Assembly: GCA_910584915.1 (NCBI GenBank)
Contig: CAJUDM010000015.1
Coordinates: forward strand, 51,469-115,468
DNA: 64,000 bases
Origin: an uncultured Lachnospiraceae bacterium
GTDB lineage: Bacteria; Bacillota; Clostridia; Lachnospirales; Lachnospiraceae
Direction of reading: 5' to 3'
The notes under the pieces are model-generated. The model was not told the origin of the DNA, made no database searches, and was given only the letters and a program-made list of their open reading frames with translations. The position numbers were made by a program, and so were the translations under genes. Positions 42,228 through 50,236 of the stretch are shown here, piece by piece (the stretch's first letter is position 1; each line of letters opens with the position of its first letter).

Positions 42228-42917
42228 TCAGGCATTTATTTCATGATCCTTTACAGGCACCGGAATCCCCGCCACGACCTCCACCACCCTGTCCGCCAGC
42301 GCCGCCAGCTCACAGTTGATCCTTCCCATGGCGCGGATATAATCCATCGTCGCACTTTCATACAGGATTCCGTCCTCAAACACATTGTTGCTGACCACGA
42401 TCAGGTGCGTTGTATGTTCCTTTATCCTCTCTATGCCCCTGATGATATCTTCCGCGGCGTCCGCCCCGGATCTCGGCTGTGCTCCCGCAAACATCTCGTT
42501 CCCCGTCAGATTGGAAACGCACTCTAAAAGAACAGTACGCCTCCCTTCTCTCATCCCGGAGAGCGCCTTTTCGATCCGGACCGGCTGCTCGATCGTGTAA
42601 AATCCCTTTCCGCTCCTCTCCGCTCTGTGCCTCCTGACTCTCCTGCGCCCCTCCCCGTCAGATACCTGCATCGCCGCTATATAATATTTCCCGGTATGCT
42701 TTTCCGCAAGCCCGCACAGGTTCTCAGAATCTCCAAGTGAAACATCTCTGATGTTCCCCTCATCCTCCACATACTCTTCTTTGCTCCCGCCCGGATTCAC
42801 GCAGCCATCGGGCAAAACACTTTCTGTTCTCTTCCCATCCTCCCAAAGCCCGCAGGCGAGTTCCTCGGCGTAAGCGGATTTTCCGCTGCCACTCCCCCCG
42901 ATAACCAACACCATCAT
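42228..42917 (-). CDS. cobU: Adenosylcobinamide kinase/adenosylcobinamide-phosphate guanylyltransferase
   Basis: A 229-residue bifunctional CobU. P-loop VIGGSGSGKSAYAEEL (5-20), KYYIAAMQ, RHRAERS with the guanylylated His region, LLECVSNL, and C-terminal VVSNNVFEDGI and GRINCELAALADRVVEVVAGIPVPVK. About 50 residues (25-75) are inserted between the P-loop helix and the KYYIA strand, making it longer than the usual about 180. The start overlaps the cobT stop; two consecutive ATGs are available. Confidence 0.93.
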   Translation of the reverse strand: MMVLVIGGSGSGKSAYAEELACGLWEDGKRTESVLPDGCVNPGGSKEEYVEDEGNIRDVSLGDSENLCGLAEKHTGKYYIAAMQVSDGEGRRRVRRHRAERSGKGFYTIEQPVRIEKALSGMREGRRTVLLECVSNLTGNEMFAGAQPRSGADAAEDIIRGIERIKEHTTHLIVVSNNVFEDGILYESATMDYIRAMGRINCELAALADRVVEVVAGIPVPVKDHEINA

Positions 42918-44026
42918 ACCCCGCCGCCATACCTTTCATATTGTTCTACCTGTATTTCCGAAAAGGAATGCCCGCCCTGATATACGGACAATGCCAGATC
43001 CAGAAGAGACAGCATCATCACCGCTCCCGTCCCCTCCCCCAGAGCCATCCCCGCATCGATCACGGGCTCCATATGCAGCGCTTCCGCCAGCTTTTCCGCC
43101 GCCGGTTCCTTTCCCCTGTGGGACGGTATCAGATACGCCGCCGTCCCCGGCACCAGCCTCTGCGCCAAAAGCGCCGCCGTCATACTGATCACCCCGTCCA
43201 GGACCACCGGGATATGAAATATTCCGCCGCCGACACAGAGTCCCGCAAGCCCCGCGATATCAAACCCGCCGACGCTCTCAAGCACCCGGAAAGGTTCCGC
43301 CTCACAGAGACGGTATCTTTCGATCGCTTCCCGGATGATCTGCTTCTTACGGAAAAGCTTTTCATCGCTGAGCCCGGCTCCTCTCCCTGTGACCGCGTCG
43401 GCGTCGCATCCCAAAAGGGCTGCCGCCACAGCGCTGCTGGTAGTCGTATTGCCGATCCCCATCTCGCCTGTGGCGAGAATGCGGTACCCCCTCCGCTTAC
43501 AGTCCGCCGCCATCTCTATCCCCGTAAAAACCGCCCTGAGCGCCTCATCCTCTGTCATGGCAGGTCCTTTTCTGAAATTCGCTGTGCCGCGGCTGACTTT
43601 CCGGTCCAGCACCCCCTGTATCGGTCTCTCCTCCCTCATCCCGATATCCACCGGGATCGTGTCTGCTCCGATCAGCGCCGCCATTCTTCCCACCGAAGAG
43701 AAGCCCTTCGCCATCTGCCCTGCCACCGCCGCCGTCACTTCCTGACCGGACTGGCTGATGCCCTCCTCCACAATGCCGTTGTCCGCGCACATAATGACGA
43801 CCGCCTTCTTTGAGATATCGATCTGATCCGTTCCGAGGATCGCGCCGATACGCGCCGTCAGTGTCTCAAACCTGCCGAGCCCGTCAAGGGGCTTGGCTAT
43901 CCGGTCCCAGTTTCGCAGCACCTTCTCATATATGCTCCGATCCGGCGCATCCACCGCCAGCCCCTGTAATGTCTTCAATGTTTTCTCCGCCTCACTGCCT
44001 GATGCGCGCTTCCCTGAGTGATCCAT
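42914..44026 (-). CDS. cobT: Nicotinate-nucleotide-dimethylbenzimidazole phosphoribosyltransferase
   Basis: A 370-residue enzyme activating the lower-ligand base as alpha-ribotide. Motifs: KPLDGLGRFE, MCADNGIVEEGISQ, FSSVGRMA, TGEMGIGNTTTSSAV, VTGRGAGLSDE, SHRGKEPAAE and the catalytic-glutamate region MALGEGTGAVM. ATG 44024-44026 lies 35 bases inside cbiP with GGAGAAAA upstream. Its presence shows that the organism attaches its own choice of lower ligand. Confidence 0.95.
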   Translation of the reverse strand: MDHSGKRASGSEAEKTLKTLQGLAVDAPDRSIYEKVLRNWDRIAKPLDGLGRFETLTARIGAILGTDQIDISKKAVVIMCADNGIVEEGISQSGQEVTAAVAGQMAKGFSSVGRMAALIGADTIPVDIGMREERPIQGVLDRKVSRGTANFRKGPAMTEDEALRAVFTGIEMAADCKRRGYRILATGEMGIGNTTTSSAVAAALLGCDADAVTGRGAGLSDEKLFRKKQIIREAIERYRLCEAEPFRVLESVGGFDIAGLAGLCVGGGIFHIPVVLDGVISMTAALLAQRLVPGTAAYLIPSHRGKEPAAEKLAEALHMEPVIDAGMALGEGTGAVMMLSLLDLALSVYQGGHSFSEIQVEQYERYGGGV

Positions 44027-45473
44027 AAATTTTCTCCATATTCAGATATTCCGACAGGATATCCGCCAGTTTGTCATACTGCTTTTCCTTGTACTCCCTG
44101 TAATCCTCACAGCATCCGTGATCCACGGCAATTCCCCTTCTCTCCGCCAGCGCTCCCAAAAGGACGGAAGCGACGGCACCCCTGTCAAAAATCCCGTGCA
44201 CATAAGTCCCGTACACATCGGGATGATCCCCCGTCACAAAGACCTGCTCCTCCTTATCCCCCTCCAAAATGAGGCTCTTCCCCATATGTATCTCATACCC
44301 CTCAAAGGAGAGCCCTGAGAGCGCCGAAAAAATCCCTTCCGTCCGATTCACTTTACCCCGGACCTGACGGCGCACTTTCTCACATTCCAGCCTCGTTGTG
44401 ACCGGCAAAAGCCCCATCCCTCTCATACTTCCGCCCGTCTCCACGCCCTCGGGATCCGTGATCTCCTCCCCCAGCATCTGATACCCTCCGCAGATGCCGC
44501 AGATCGGTATCTTCCCCGCCATATTTCCGACAGCCCGCTCTATGCCGGTGCGCCGCATCCATGCGAGATCCTCCATCGTGTTTTTGCTCCCCGGCAGAAA
44601 GACCAGATCGGGACAGCCGAGCTGCGCCGCGGACGAGACGAAACGCACCGATACATCCCGTATCTGTTCAAACACGTTAAAATCCGTAAAATTGGAGATC
44701 CTCGGATAGCGGATCACCGCGATATCGATCGCCCCCCGCTCTCTTTTCTCAAAACGCCCTGTGAGGCTGTCCTCATCTTCCAGCGCAATGTCCATATAAG
44801 GCACCACCCCCGCCACCGGAATACCGCCTCTTTGCTCCAGTATCTCAATGCCGGGATCGAGCAGGGATATGTCCCCGCGGAATTTGTTGATGACAAGCCC
44901 CCTCACCCTCGCCCGCTCCTCCTCCCGGAGCAGCAGAAGCGTCCCCAAAAGCTGGGCAAAGACGCCTCCCCTGTCGATATCCCCCACAAGAAGCACCGGC
45001 GCGTCCACAAGCTCCGCCAGCCCCATATTGACGATGTCATTCTCCCGCAGATTGATCTCCGCCGGGCTTCCCGCCCCCTCGATCACGATGATGTCCGCCA
45101 TCTCCTCCAGCCGATGGAACGCCGCCGTGATATCCGGAAGCAACCTGCGCTTATAAGAAAAATATTCCCTCGCGCTCATATTTCCGAGCACCCGCCCGTT
45201 AACGATCACCTGGGAACCCGTGTGGTCCGTGGGCTTTAACAGAACGGGATTCATGCAGACAAGCGGCTCGATCCCCGCCGCCTCCGCCTGCATCGCCTGC
45301 GCCCTGCCCATCTCAAGCCCCTCCTTCGTCACAAAGGAATTGAGCGCCATATTCTGGGACTTAAAGGGCGCTGTCCTGTGTCCGTCCCGCCTCATGATCC
45401 TGCACAGCCCGGCAGTTATCAGGCTCTTTCCCACGCCCGACATGGTCCCCTGAACCATTATCACTTTCGCCAT
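43992..45473 (-). CDS. cbiP: Cobyric acid synthase
   Basis: A 493-residue glutamine-dependent amidase adding four amide groups (b, d, e, g) to adenosylcobyrinate diamide. N-terminal domain: VQGTMSGVGKSLITAGLCRI, FKSQNMALNSFVT, QAMQAEAAG, IEGAGSPAEINL and DIDRGGVFA. C-terminal amidotransferase: FLPGSKNTMEDL, the nucleophile in ICGICGGYQMLG, GYEIHMG and GTYVHGIFD. AGGAGGGG precedes the ATG. It is the first biosynthetic gene after the transporter block, following a 257-base spacer full of repeats. Confidence 0.95.
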   Translation of the reverse strand: MAKVIMVQGTMSGVGKSLITAGLCRIMRRDGHRTAPFKSQNMALNSFVTKEGLEMGRAQAMQAEAAGIEPLVCMNPVLLKPTDHTGSQVIVNGRVLGNMSAREYFSYKRRLLPDITAAFHRLEEMADIIVIEGAGSPAEINLRENDIVNMGLAELVDAPVLLVGDIDRGGVFAQLLGTLLLLREEERARVRGLVINKFRGDISLLDPGIEILEQRGGIPVAGVVPYMDIALEDEDSLTGRFEKRERGAIDIAVIRYPRISNFTDFNVFEQIRDVSVRFVSSAAQLGCPDLVFLPGSKNTMEDLAWMRRTGIERAVGNMAGKIPICGICGGYQMLGEEITDPEGVETGGSMRGMGLLPVTTRLECEKVRRQVRGKVNRTEGIFSALSGLSFEGYEIHMGKSLILEGDKEEQVFVTGDHPDVYGTYVHGIFDRGAVASVLLGALAERRGIAVDHGCCEDYREYKEKQYDKLADILSEYLNMEKIYGSLREARIRQ

Positions 45474-45505
45474 CGTACCCCTCCTGCCCGCTTACTCAAT
45501 GTCAT

Positions 45506-45546
45506 TTACTGTAAAAGTCTCAACCTTCAAGCAGGACTGCGCACTT
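45506..45546 (+). repeat. Dispersed repeat family B, copy 2
   Basis: TTTACTGTAAAAGTCTCAAC, seven variable bases, then CAGGACTGCGCACTT, matching the inverted copy at 11.17-11.21 kb. It lies just upstream of cbiP in the spacer after the transporter ATPase gene. Confidence 0.65.
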
Positions 45547-45598
45547 GCTGCGCTGTCCGTACACGCGCCATGCAGCTTGCTGCATGTGCGCATTGAAG

Positions 45599-45658
45599 TA
45601 ACTAAACGCCCACTTTTATTTATCGTGGTGCAATTCCGGTTGCATGGGCGTTTAGTTA
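45599..45658. repeat. Long perfect inverted repeat in the spacer before cbiP
   Basis: Fourteen-base perfect arms (TAACTAAACGCCCA and its complement) enclose a 32-base loop that itself contains TGCAA/TTGCA. Further on (45670-45740) a 20-base segment CCCTCTCACGGC occurs twice, 50 bases apart, the second time inside the ATPase stop region. The spacer has no gene. Confidence 0.8.
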
Positions 45659-45730
45659 AATCTTTCACCTAGCCGCGTCCCTCTCACGGCGTCCGGTGCC
45701 GCTAACTAAACGACATTGGTCGCTTCCCTC

Positions 45731-46522
45731 TCACGGCATCTCTGATATCCATCTTACATAGGCGAGAAATTTCTCATCCCTCACGACGCCGCCCTCCTTC
45801 AGTCCGTAGAGCCTCCCTATAAAATCGACCTCAAAAATTTCCTGCGGCGTACCGTATCTCTCAATGTACTCCCCTTTCAGACAGAGTATTTTGTCGGATA
45901 TGATCTTAGCCAGTTCCAGTTCATGCAGGGACATGACCACCGTCAGCCCTCTCTCTTCCCGCATCTCCTTCAGAATCGACAAAAATTCCAGCTTGTACCT
46001 AATATCCAGAAAGGAGGTCGGCTCATCCAGCACGATGATCTCCGGCTCCTGGCAGAGCGCCCGCGCCAGCATCACCCGCTGTTTCTGCCCGTCACTGATC
46101 TTCTGGAAATCCCGCCCGCCGATATCCGTAATGCGGGTGAGCTCCATCACCTCGTCCACGATCCTGTTATCTTCCTGCGACAGCACGCCAAACCAGCCCG
46201 TATACGGATAGCGCCCCGTCGCCACCACATCCCGGCAGCTTTTCATTTCCGCCCGCACTTTCTGCGTAAACAGGACCGACATCTTCTCCGCCAGTTCCTT
46301 TCTTTTCATCTCCGATACGGACGCCTCCCCGAGGTACACCACTCCGCCGAGCAGCCCGAGCTGCCCCGCGATACTCTTTAAGACCGTCGATTTCCCGGCG
46401 CCGTTTGGACCGATCAGTGTCAGGATCTCCCCCTTCGCCAGCGCGATATCCATATCCCTTATCAACGACTGCCCCTCATAACCCACACACATTTTCTTCG
46501 CTGTCAGATAATACTGCTCCAT
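45731..46522 (-). CDS. ABC importer ATP-binding protein (BtuD/FecE type)
   Basis: A 263-residue ATPase with Walker A GPNGAGKST, the SDGQKQR variant of the signature motif, Walker B IIVLDEPTSFLD and the H-loop SLHE. This is the FecE/BtuD subtype. Its start codon overlaps the permease stop by one base. With the permease and the lipoprotein binding protein under a cobalamin riboswitch, corrinoid (or cobalt-chelate) uptake is the most likely job, although siderophore/haem importers have the same architecture. Confidence 0.9.
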   Translation of the reverse strand: MEQYYLTAKKMCVGYEGQSLIRDMDIALAKGEILTLIGPNGAGKSTVLKSIAGQLGLLGGVVYLGEASVSEMKRKELAEKMSVLFTQKVRAEMKSCRDVVATGRYPYTGWFGVLSQEDNRIVDEVMELTRITDIGGRDFQKISDGQKQRVMLARALCQEPEIIVLDEPTSFLDIRYKLEFLSILKEMREERGLTVVMSLHELELAKIISDKILCLKGEYIERYGTPQEIFEVDFIGRLYGLKEGGVVRDEKFLAYVRWISEMP

Positions 46523-47556
46523 CACGTGAACCCCCTGCCGCCATCCCTCCTGCCCATGACCCACAAAACCACCGGCGCTCCGAAGATTGCCGTCACGGTG
46601 CTGATACTTAACTCCGTCGGCGCAAGCATTGTCCTTGCGAGCAGATCGCAGAACAGACAGAAGACACTCCCGCCCAGAAAACATGCCGGTATCATCAAAA
46701 TCGGCTCCGTTGTCCCGAGAAGCCTTTTGACCAGATGCGGCACCGCGATCCCCACAAAGGAAACCGGTCCCGCGAACGCCACGATACACGCCGACAGCAG
46801 GCTGGAAAAGATCACGATGCCCGCCCGCAGCAGCCTGAGATTTACGCCCGCGTTCGCCGCGTAAACGTCCCCCAACTGATAGGCGGCAAGCGGTTTTGAC
46901 ATCAGAAAAACGAGGAAGGCAGTCACCGCCACTGCCGCCGCCATCACTCTCACATTCTCCCAGGTCATCCCCGAAAAGCTTCCCCTCGACCAGTTGTGGA
47001 GATTTACGATATCCGCATCATCCGCAAAAGTCACTGCCAGCTCCGTGAGTGCCGAACAGATATACCCGATCATCACCCCACTGAGTATCAGCATGGACAT
47101 GCCGGCAGTCTTTCGCGAAACCGCAAGGACAAAACCCATGGACAACAGAGCGCCCACAAATGCCGCCCCGATCATATCCGCCGACGTCACCCTGACCGCC
47201 CTTCCCATCAGGAAGATCATCACAAGCGCCACCACCATCTTTGCGCCGGAAGAGATGCCGAGAACGAAAGGCCCCGCTATCGGATTGCGAAAAAAAGTCT
47301 GCAAAAGATACCCCGAGAGCGCAAGCGCCCCGCCGAGGATCAAAACTGCCGCCGCCCTGGGCAGCCTGATATCCCACAAAATCCGCCGGGCAGCCTCCGT
47401 ATCTTCCCCGCCTGTCAGTGTCCGCACCACTTCCGGCAGGGTTATCCTCACACTCCCGATGCAGATATTGAGTATGAAAATGCCGAGCACACAGACGCCA
47501 AGCATACAAAATGCCGCAATATACCTGTACTTTCTGTTTTGATACTTTTGATACAT
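46522..47556 (-). CDS. ABC importer permease (FecCD/BtuC family)
   Basis: A 344-residue permease with about ten hydrophobic helices and the FecCD/BtuC landmarks IRLPRAAAVLILGGALALSGYLLQ, NPIAGPFVLGISSGAK, WSRGSFSG, FAGPVSFVGIAVPHLVKRLLG and LARTMLAPTELSISTVTAIFGAPVVLWVM. ATG 47554-47556 follows AGGGATAGG and lies five bases after the binding-protein stop. Confidence 0.93.
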   Translation of the reverse strand: MYQKYQNRKYRYIAAFCMLGVCVLGIFILNICIGSVRITLPEVVRTLTGGEDTEAARRILWDIRLPRAAAVLILGGALALSGYLLQTFFRNPIAGPFVLGISSGAKMVVALVMIFLMGRAVRVTSADMIGAAFVGALLSMGFVLAVSRKTAGMSMLILSGVMIGYICSALTELAVTFADDADIVNLHNWSRGSFSGMTWENVRVMAAAVAVTAFLVFLMSKPLAAYQLGDVYAANAGVNLRLLRAGIVIFSSLLSACIVAFAGPVSFVGIAVPHLVKRLLGTTEPILMIPACFLGGSVFCLFCDLLARTMLAPTELSISTVTAIFGAPVVLWVMGRRDGGRGFT

Positions 47557-47561
47557 ATCAC

Positions 47562-48824
47562 CTATCCCTGCTCCAGATGAAAAAGATAATGCATACCTTC
47601 CGTCTCCCCCGAGAGCATCGCATGGATATCTTCCGTCAGAAAACCGATGGAGAGCGGCTGCTGGTACATATCGTTTGTCGTGCACCAGACATTTCCCTCC
47701 CTGACCGCCTTAAAGTCCGTCAGCACTCCGCATTTATCCAGAAGTTCCTCCACGCTGAAGACGCCGCCGTCGATAGCGCTGTTATAGATCAGAAAATCAG
47801 CGTCCTTCGCCCCGGCATAAAACTCTTCCACCTGAATATTCACAGTGGAACGTTTTGTATCCGCGTCCCCCAGATCCTCAAACACATATTTTCCGCCGGC
47901 GAGCTCGATCATCTTCGGCACATAGTCCGACGGCTGGCGCACCTGGATCATGCCGTTTGCGGTGACAAAAAAGAAGGCGACGGTCTTTTCCGTTTTTTCC
48001 TCCGCCTCCACCCGCGCAAGGATCTCCGTCTGCTCCGCGAATATCTTTGCCGCTTCTTCCTCCCTGCCTGTCAGCGCCCCGTAAAACTTTATCCACTCCG
48101 CTCTGCCGAGCGGATGGGACTCATAACTGGAATACTCTATCATGACCGGAATGCCGAACTCCTCCAGCTTCTCCATAACCTCCGGCGAATGGGATATCAT
48201 CATGTTTTCTATGGCAAGCGCGCAGCCCTCCGAGACGATCAACTCATAGTCCGGTCTGTTGTACTTGCCCGCATAGAGAATATCGCCCGCCGCCATCGCC
48301 CGCCTCGCCTCCTCCAGATACCAGCCGTCCTCCTTCTGCCCCGAAAAAGCGATGCTGTCCAGTTCATCCAGCGCGCAGAACATATCCATCGCCGAAGACG
48401 CCACCAGATAGATATCCTCTACGGGACGCTTCAGCGCCACGGTCCCCTCCCCCGGGTTTTGCGGCACTTCCTTATCCTCGGGCACGATCAGGAACTTCCT
48501 GCCGTCCATTGTTGTCGTGAGCCGGACATATCCGCCCTCATAGTAATCCACCGCAAAGTTCTCCGCGTACTGCAGCGCCAGACTGCCTTTATGGATCAGT
48601 TCCGGGCTGTTTTCTGTCCCGTTCTCATCCTCCGGACTGCTCTCGTTTTTTTCCCCGTCTCTGCCCCCCGCGCTGTCTTCGCTTCCCGCTTCGATCCCCG
48701 CCTCCCGGGTATCCACAGGAGAGACGGCAGAACCGCTGCAGCCGCACAGTCCCATCACTCCCGCCAGAAGCAGAATGACCATCCTTTTTCTTCTCTTCAT
48801 CCCGTTCTTCTTCCTGTCCCTCAT
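47562..48824 (-). CDS. ABC importer substrate-binding lipoprotein
   Basis: A 420-residue lipoprotein: a positively charged start, hydrophobic segment and lipobox GLCGC, an acidic low-complexity linker, then a BtuF/TroA-like periplasmic-binding fold (LVASSAMDMFCALDELDSIAFSG, DYELIVSEGCALAIENM, IYNSAIDGG). The start at 48822-48824 has GAGAGGAAG upstream. Its neighbours and the riboswitch point to a corrinoid ligand. The binding region differs from BtuF, and the sequence alone does not fix the ligand. Confidence 0.88.
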   Translation of the reverse strand: MRDRKKNGMKRRKRMVILLLAGVMGLCGCSGSAVSPVDTREAGIEAGSEDSAGGRDGEKNESSPEDENGTENSPELIHKGSLALQYAENFAVDYYEGGYVRLTTTMDGRKFLIVPEDKEVPQNPGEGTVALKRPVEDIYLVASSAMDMFCALDELDSIAFSGQKEDGWYLEEARRAMAAGDILYAGKYNRPDYELIVSEGCALAIENMMISHSPEVMEKLEEFGIPVMIEYSSYESHPLGRAEWIKFYGALTGREEEAAKIFAEQTEILARVEAEEKTEKTVAFFFVTANGMIQVRQPSDYVPKMIELAGGKYVFEDLGDADTKRSTVNIQVEEFYAGAKDADFLIYNSAIDGGVFSVEELLDKCGVLTDFKAVREGNVWCTTNDMYQQPLSIGFLTEDIHAMLSGETEGMHYLFHLEQG

Positions 48825-48969
48825 CCGGCTTCCTCTCCCGCATTTCCTCAACAGACAGACACTTCTCTCAGCCCTCCCCGTCTCCGGGTACAGCGCCCGC
48901 CGCACTCAGACGCTGCGGGCGGCAAAATAGTAACAGTGAAACCTAAAGGCTGAACTGTCACGCAAAATA

Positions 48970-50007
48970 TCATTCCTGCGGGCGATGGAATGTCAGCGTA
49001 TACTCGATCTCATAGGGTTTGCTCATCGCCACGGTATCCCCGATGACCTGCATCGGCTCATCGAAACAGAGCACCGGAATCTCAAACACAGAATCCCCCT
49101 CCGTATTGACGGGCAGATATTTTTCCCCGTCCACCAGCATATAGTCATAATTCGGACTGCTCCAGCAGACCGTGGCGACCGCCTTCCCGTCCGTGACACA
49201 GACGGTCACCGGAGACAGGATTTTCGCTTTGCCGCTCCCGCCCTCAAAGGTGAGCTCCAGGCTGTATGTACCGTCCTCCAAAACGCCGGTTTCCGTCTCC
49301 GGCGCCTTATCCTCCGCCGGCGCCGGATCCGAGACGCTGACCTTGTGATCGTACCATTTCCCCTTCGTTCCGATCAGCGCCAGGTCAAATTCCGTATCAA
49401 GAGCCGGAACCGGCACATCAAAACCATAGACTTCCTCTGTCGTGCCGTCGCTGTATGTGACGGTATCCTCCGTGGGCATCAACAGCACGGCGCCATCCTT
49501 CTCCGCATCCGCAGCCAGCCCGGGATAAAGATTTATGATCTTTTTCGAGCCCAGGGAAATATGAATGGACATCTCCCCGTCTTCCACGGTCAGCGTCCCC
49601 ATACCGCCGCAGGCTTCATTGACGCGGAACATACTGCTGTCCGTCTGAAACCGCGCCGTATATGTCCCGTCCGGCAGTTCCGCCTCCTCCGCAGATGCCT
49701 CAATGTCCGACGTCTCCTGCTCTTTAGCGTCTTCCTCCGGCAGCCCGCCGGCGGAATCTTCCGCCCCGGAACCTGACAGATTCTCCTCCTGCTCCTCCGA
49801 AACATTTTGTATCCCCGAAATATTTTCCGTCTCCGGAGTATTTCCGGTCTCCTGCGCATTATCATCCCGGCTTCCGCATCCCGCAAGCAGAACCGCCGAG
49901 AGAAGAACGGCAAAGACTGTCTCTCTCCTTCTCAGGCTTTTTCTGAAACCTGCTTCCAAATTTATTTCCATACTCTTTTCTGTACTTCTGTCTGAATATC
50001 TTTTCAT
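48970..50007 (-). CDS. Lipoprotein with two similar beta-rich domains, function unknown
   Basis: A 345-residue lipoprotein (lipobox LLAGC, Cys44) with an acidic linker (50-110) and two beta-rich domains. The first, about 113-225, runs from DGTYTARFQ to WYDHKVSV; the second, about 243-345, runs from DGTYSLELTFEGGSGKA through WSSPNYDYMLVDG to EYTLTFHRPQE. Both start with DGTY, which suggests a duplication resembling NEAT-like haem-binding folds, though I cannot confirm it. Set between cbiK and the importer genes, it may hand corrinoid, haem or cobalt to the binding protein. GGCAGGAG precedes the ATG. Confidence 0.8.
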   Translation of the reverse strand: MKRYSDRSTEKSMEINLEAGFRKSLRRRETVFAVLLSAVLLAGCGSRDDNAQETGNTPETENISGIQNVSEEQEENLSGSGAEDSAGGLPEEDAKEQETSDIEASAEEAELPDGTYTARFQTDSSMFRVNEACGGMGTLTVEDGEMSIHISLGSKKIINLYPGLAADAEKDGAVLLMPTEDTVTYSDGTTEEVYGFDVPVPALDTEFDLALIGTKGKWYDHKVSVSDPAPAEDKAPETETGVLEDGTYSLELTFEGGSGKAKILSPVTVCVTDGKAVATVCWSSPNYDYMLVDGEKYLPVNTEGDSVFEIPVLCFDEPMQVIGDTVAMSKPYEIEYTLTFHRPQE

Positions 50008-50097
50008 TTTCTTTTCACTCCTGCCCTGCAGTTACTCCTTCCCGCCGCACTTCACACACAACCTCTTTCGATCAAATCATTTATTCCCGCAAGAATC

Positions 50098-50162
50098 GAA
50101 TACCCCGCAGCCCTGCTGCGCATCAAGCTTGATGCCCCATAGCTTGCTGCGAAGTATTTGAC
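50098..50162. repeat. Decayed REP-like hairpin cluster between cbiK and the lipoprotein gene
   Basis: CGCAGC-CCT-GCTGCG (50106-50120) is followed by the 14-base perfect palindrome CATCAAGCTTGATG (50121-50134) and then CCATAGCTTGCTGCGAAGTAT, an inverted relic of the ATACCCCGCAGC start. The motif ACCCCGCAGC and its hairpin resemble the element at 9409-9444. The 230-base spacer has no gene. Confidence 0.6.
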
Positions 50163-50236
50163 ATTCCTTCCACCATCCGGTATATTTTACCAAACGGCAT
50201 TCATTCACACTCTGCGGCAGAACCGGCTGTTCTTCT

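Noticed and set aside
47511..48953. A 480-codon plus-strand open frame opposite the binding-lipoprotein gene
   Set aside because: Antisense to a clear lipoprotein gene, Arg/His/Leu-rich translation with no recognisable motif.
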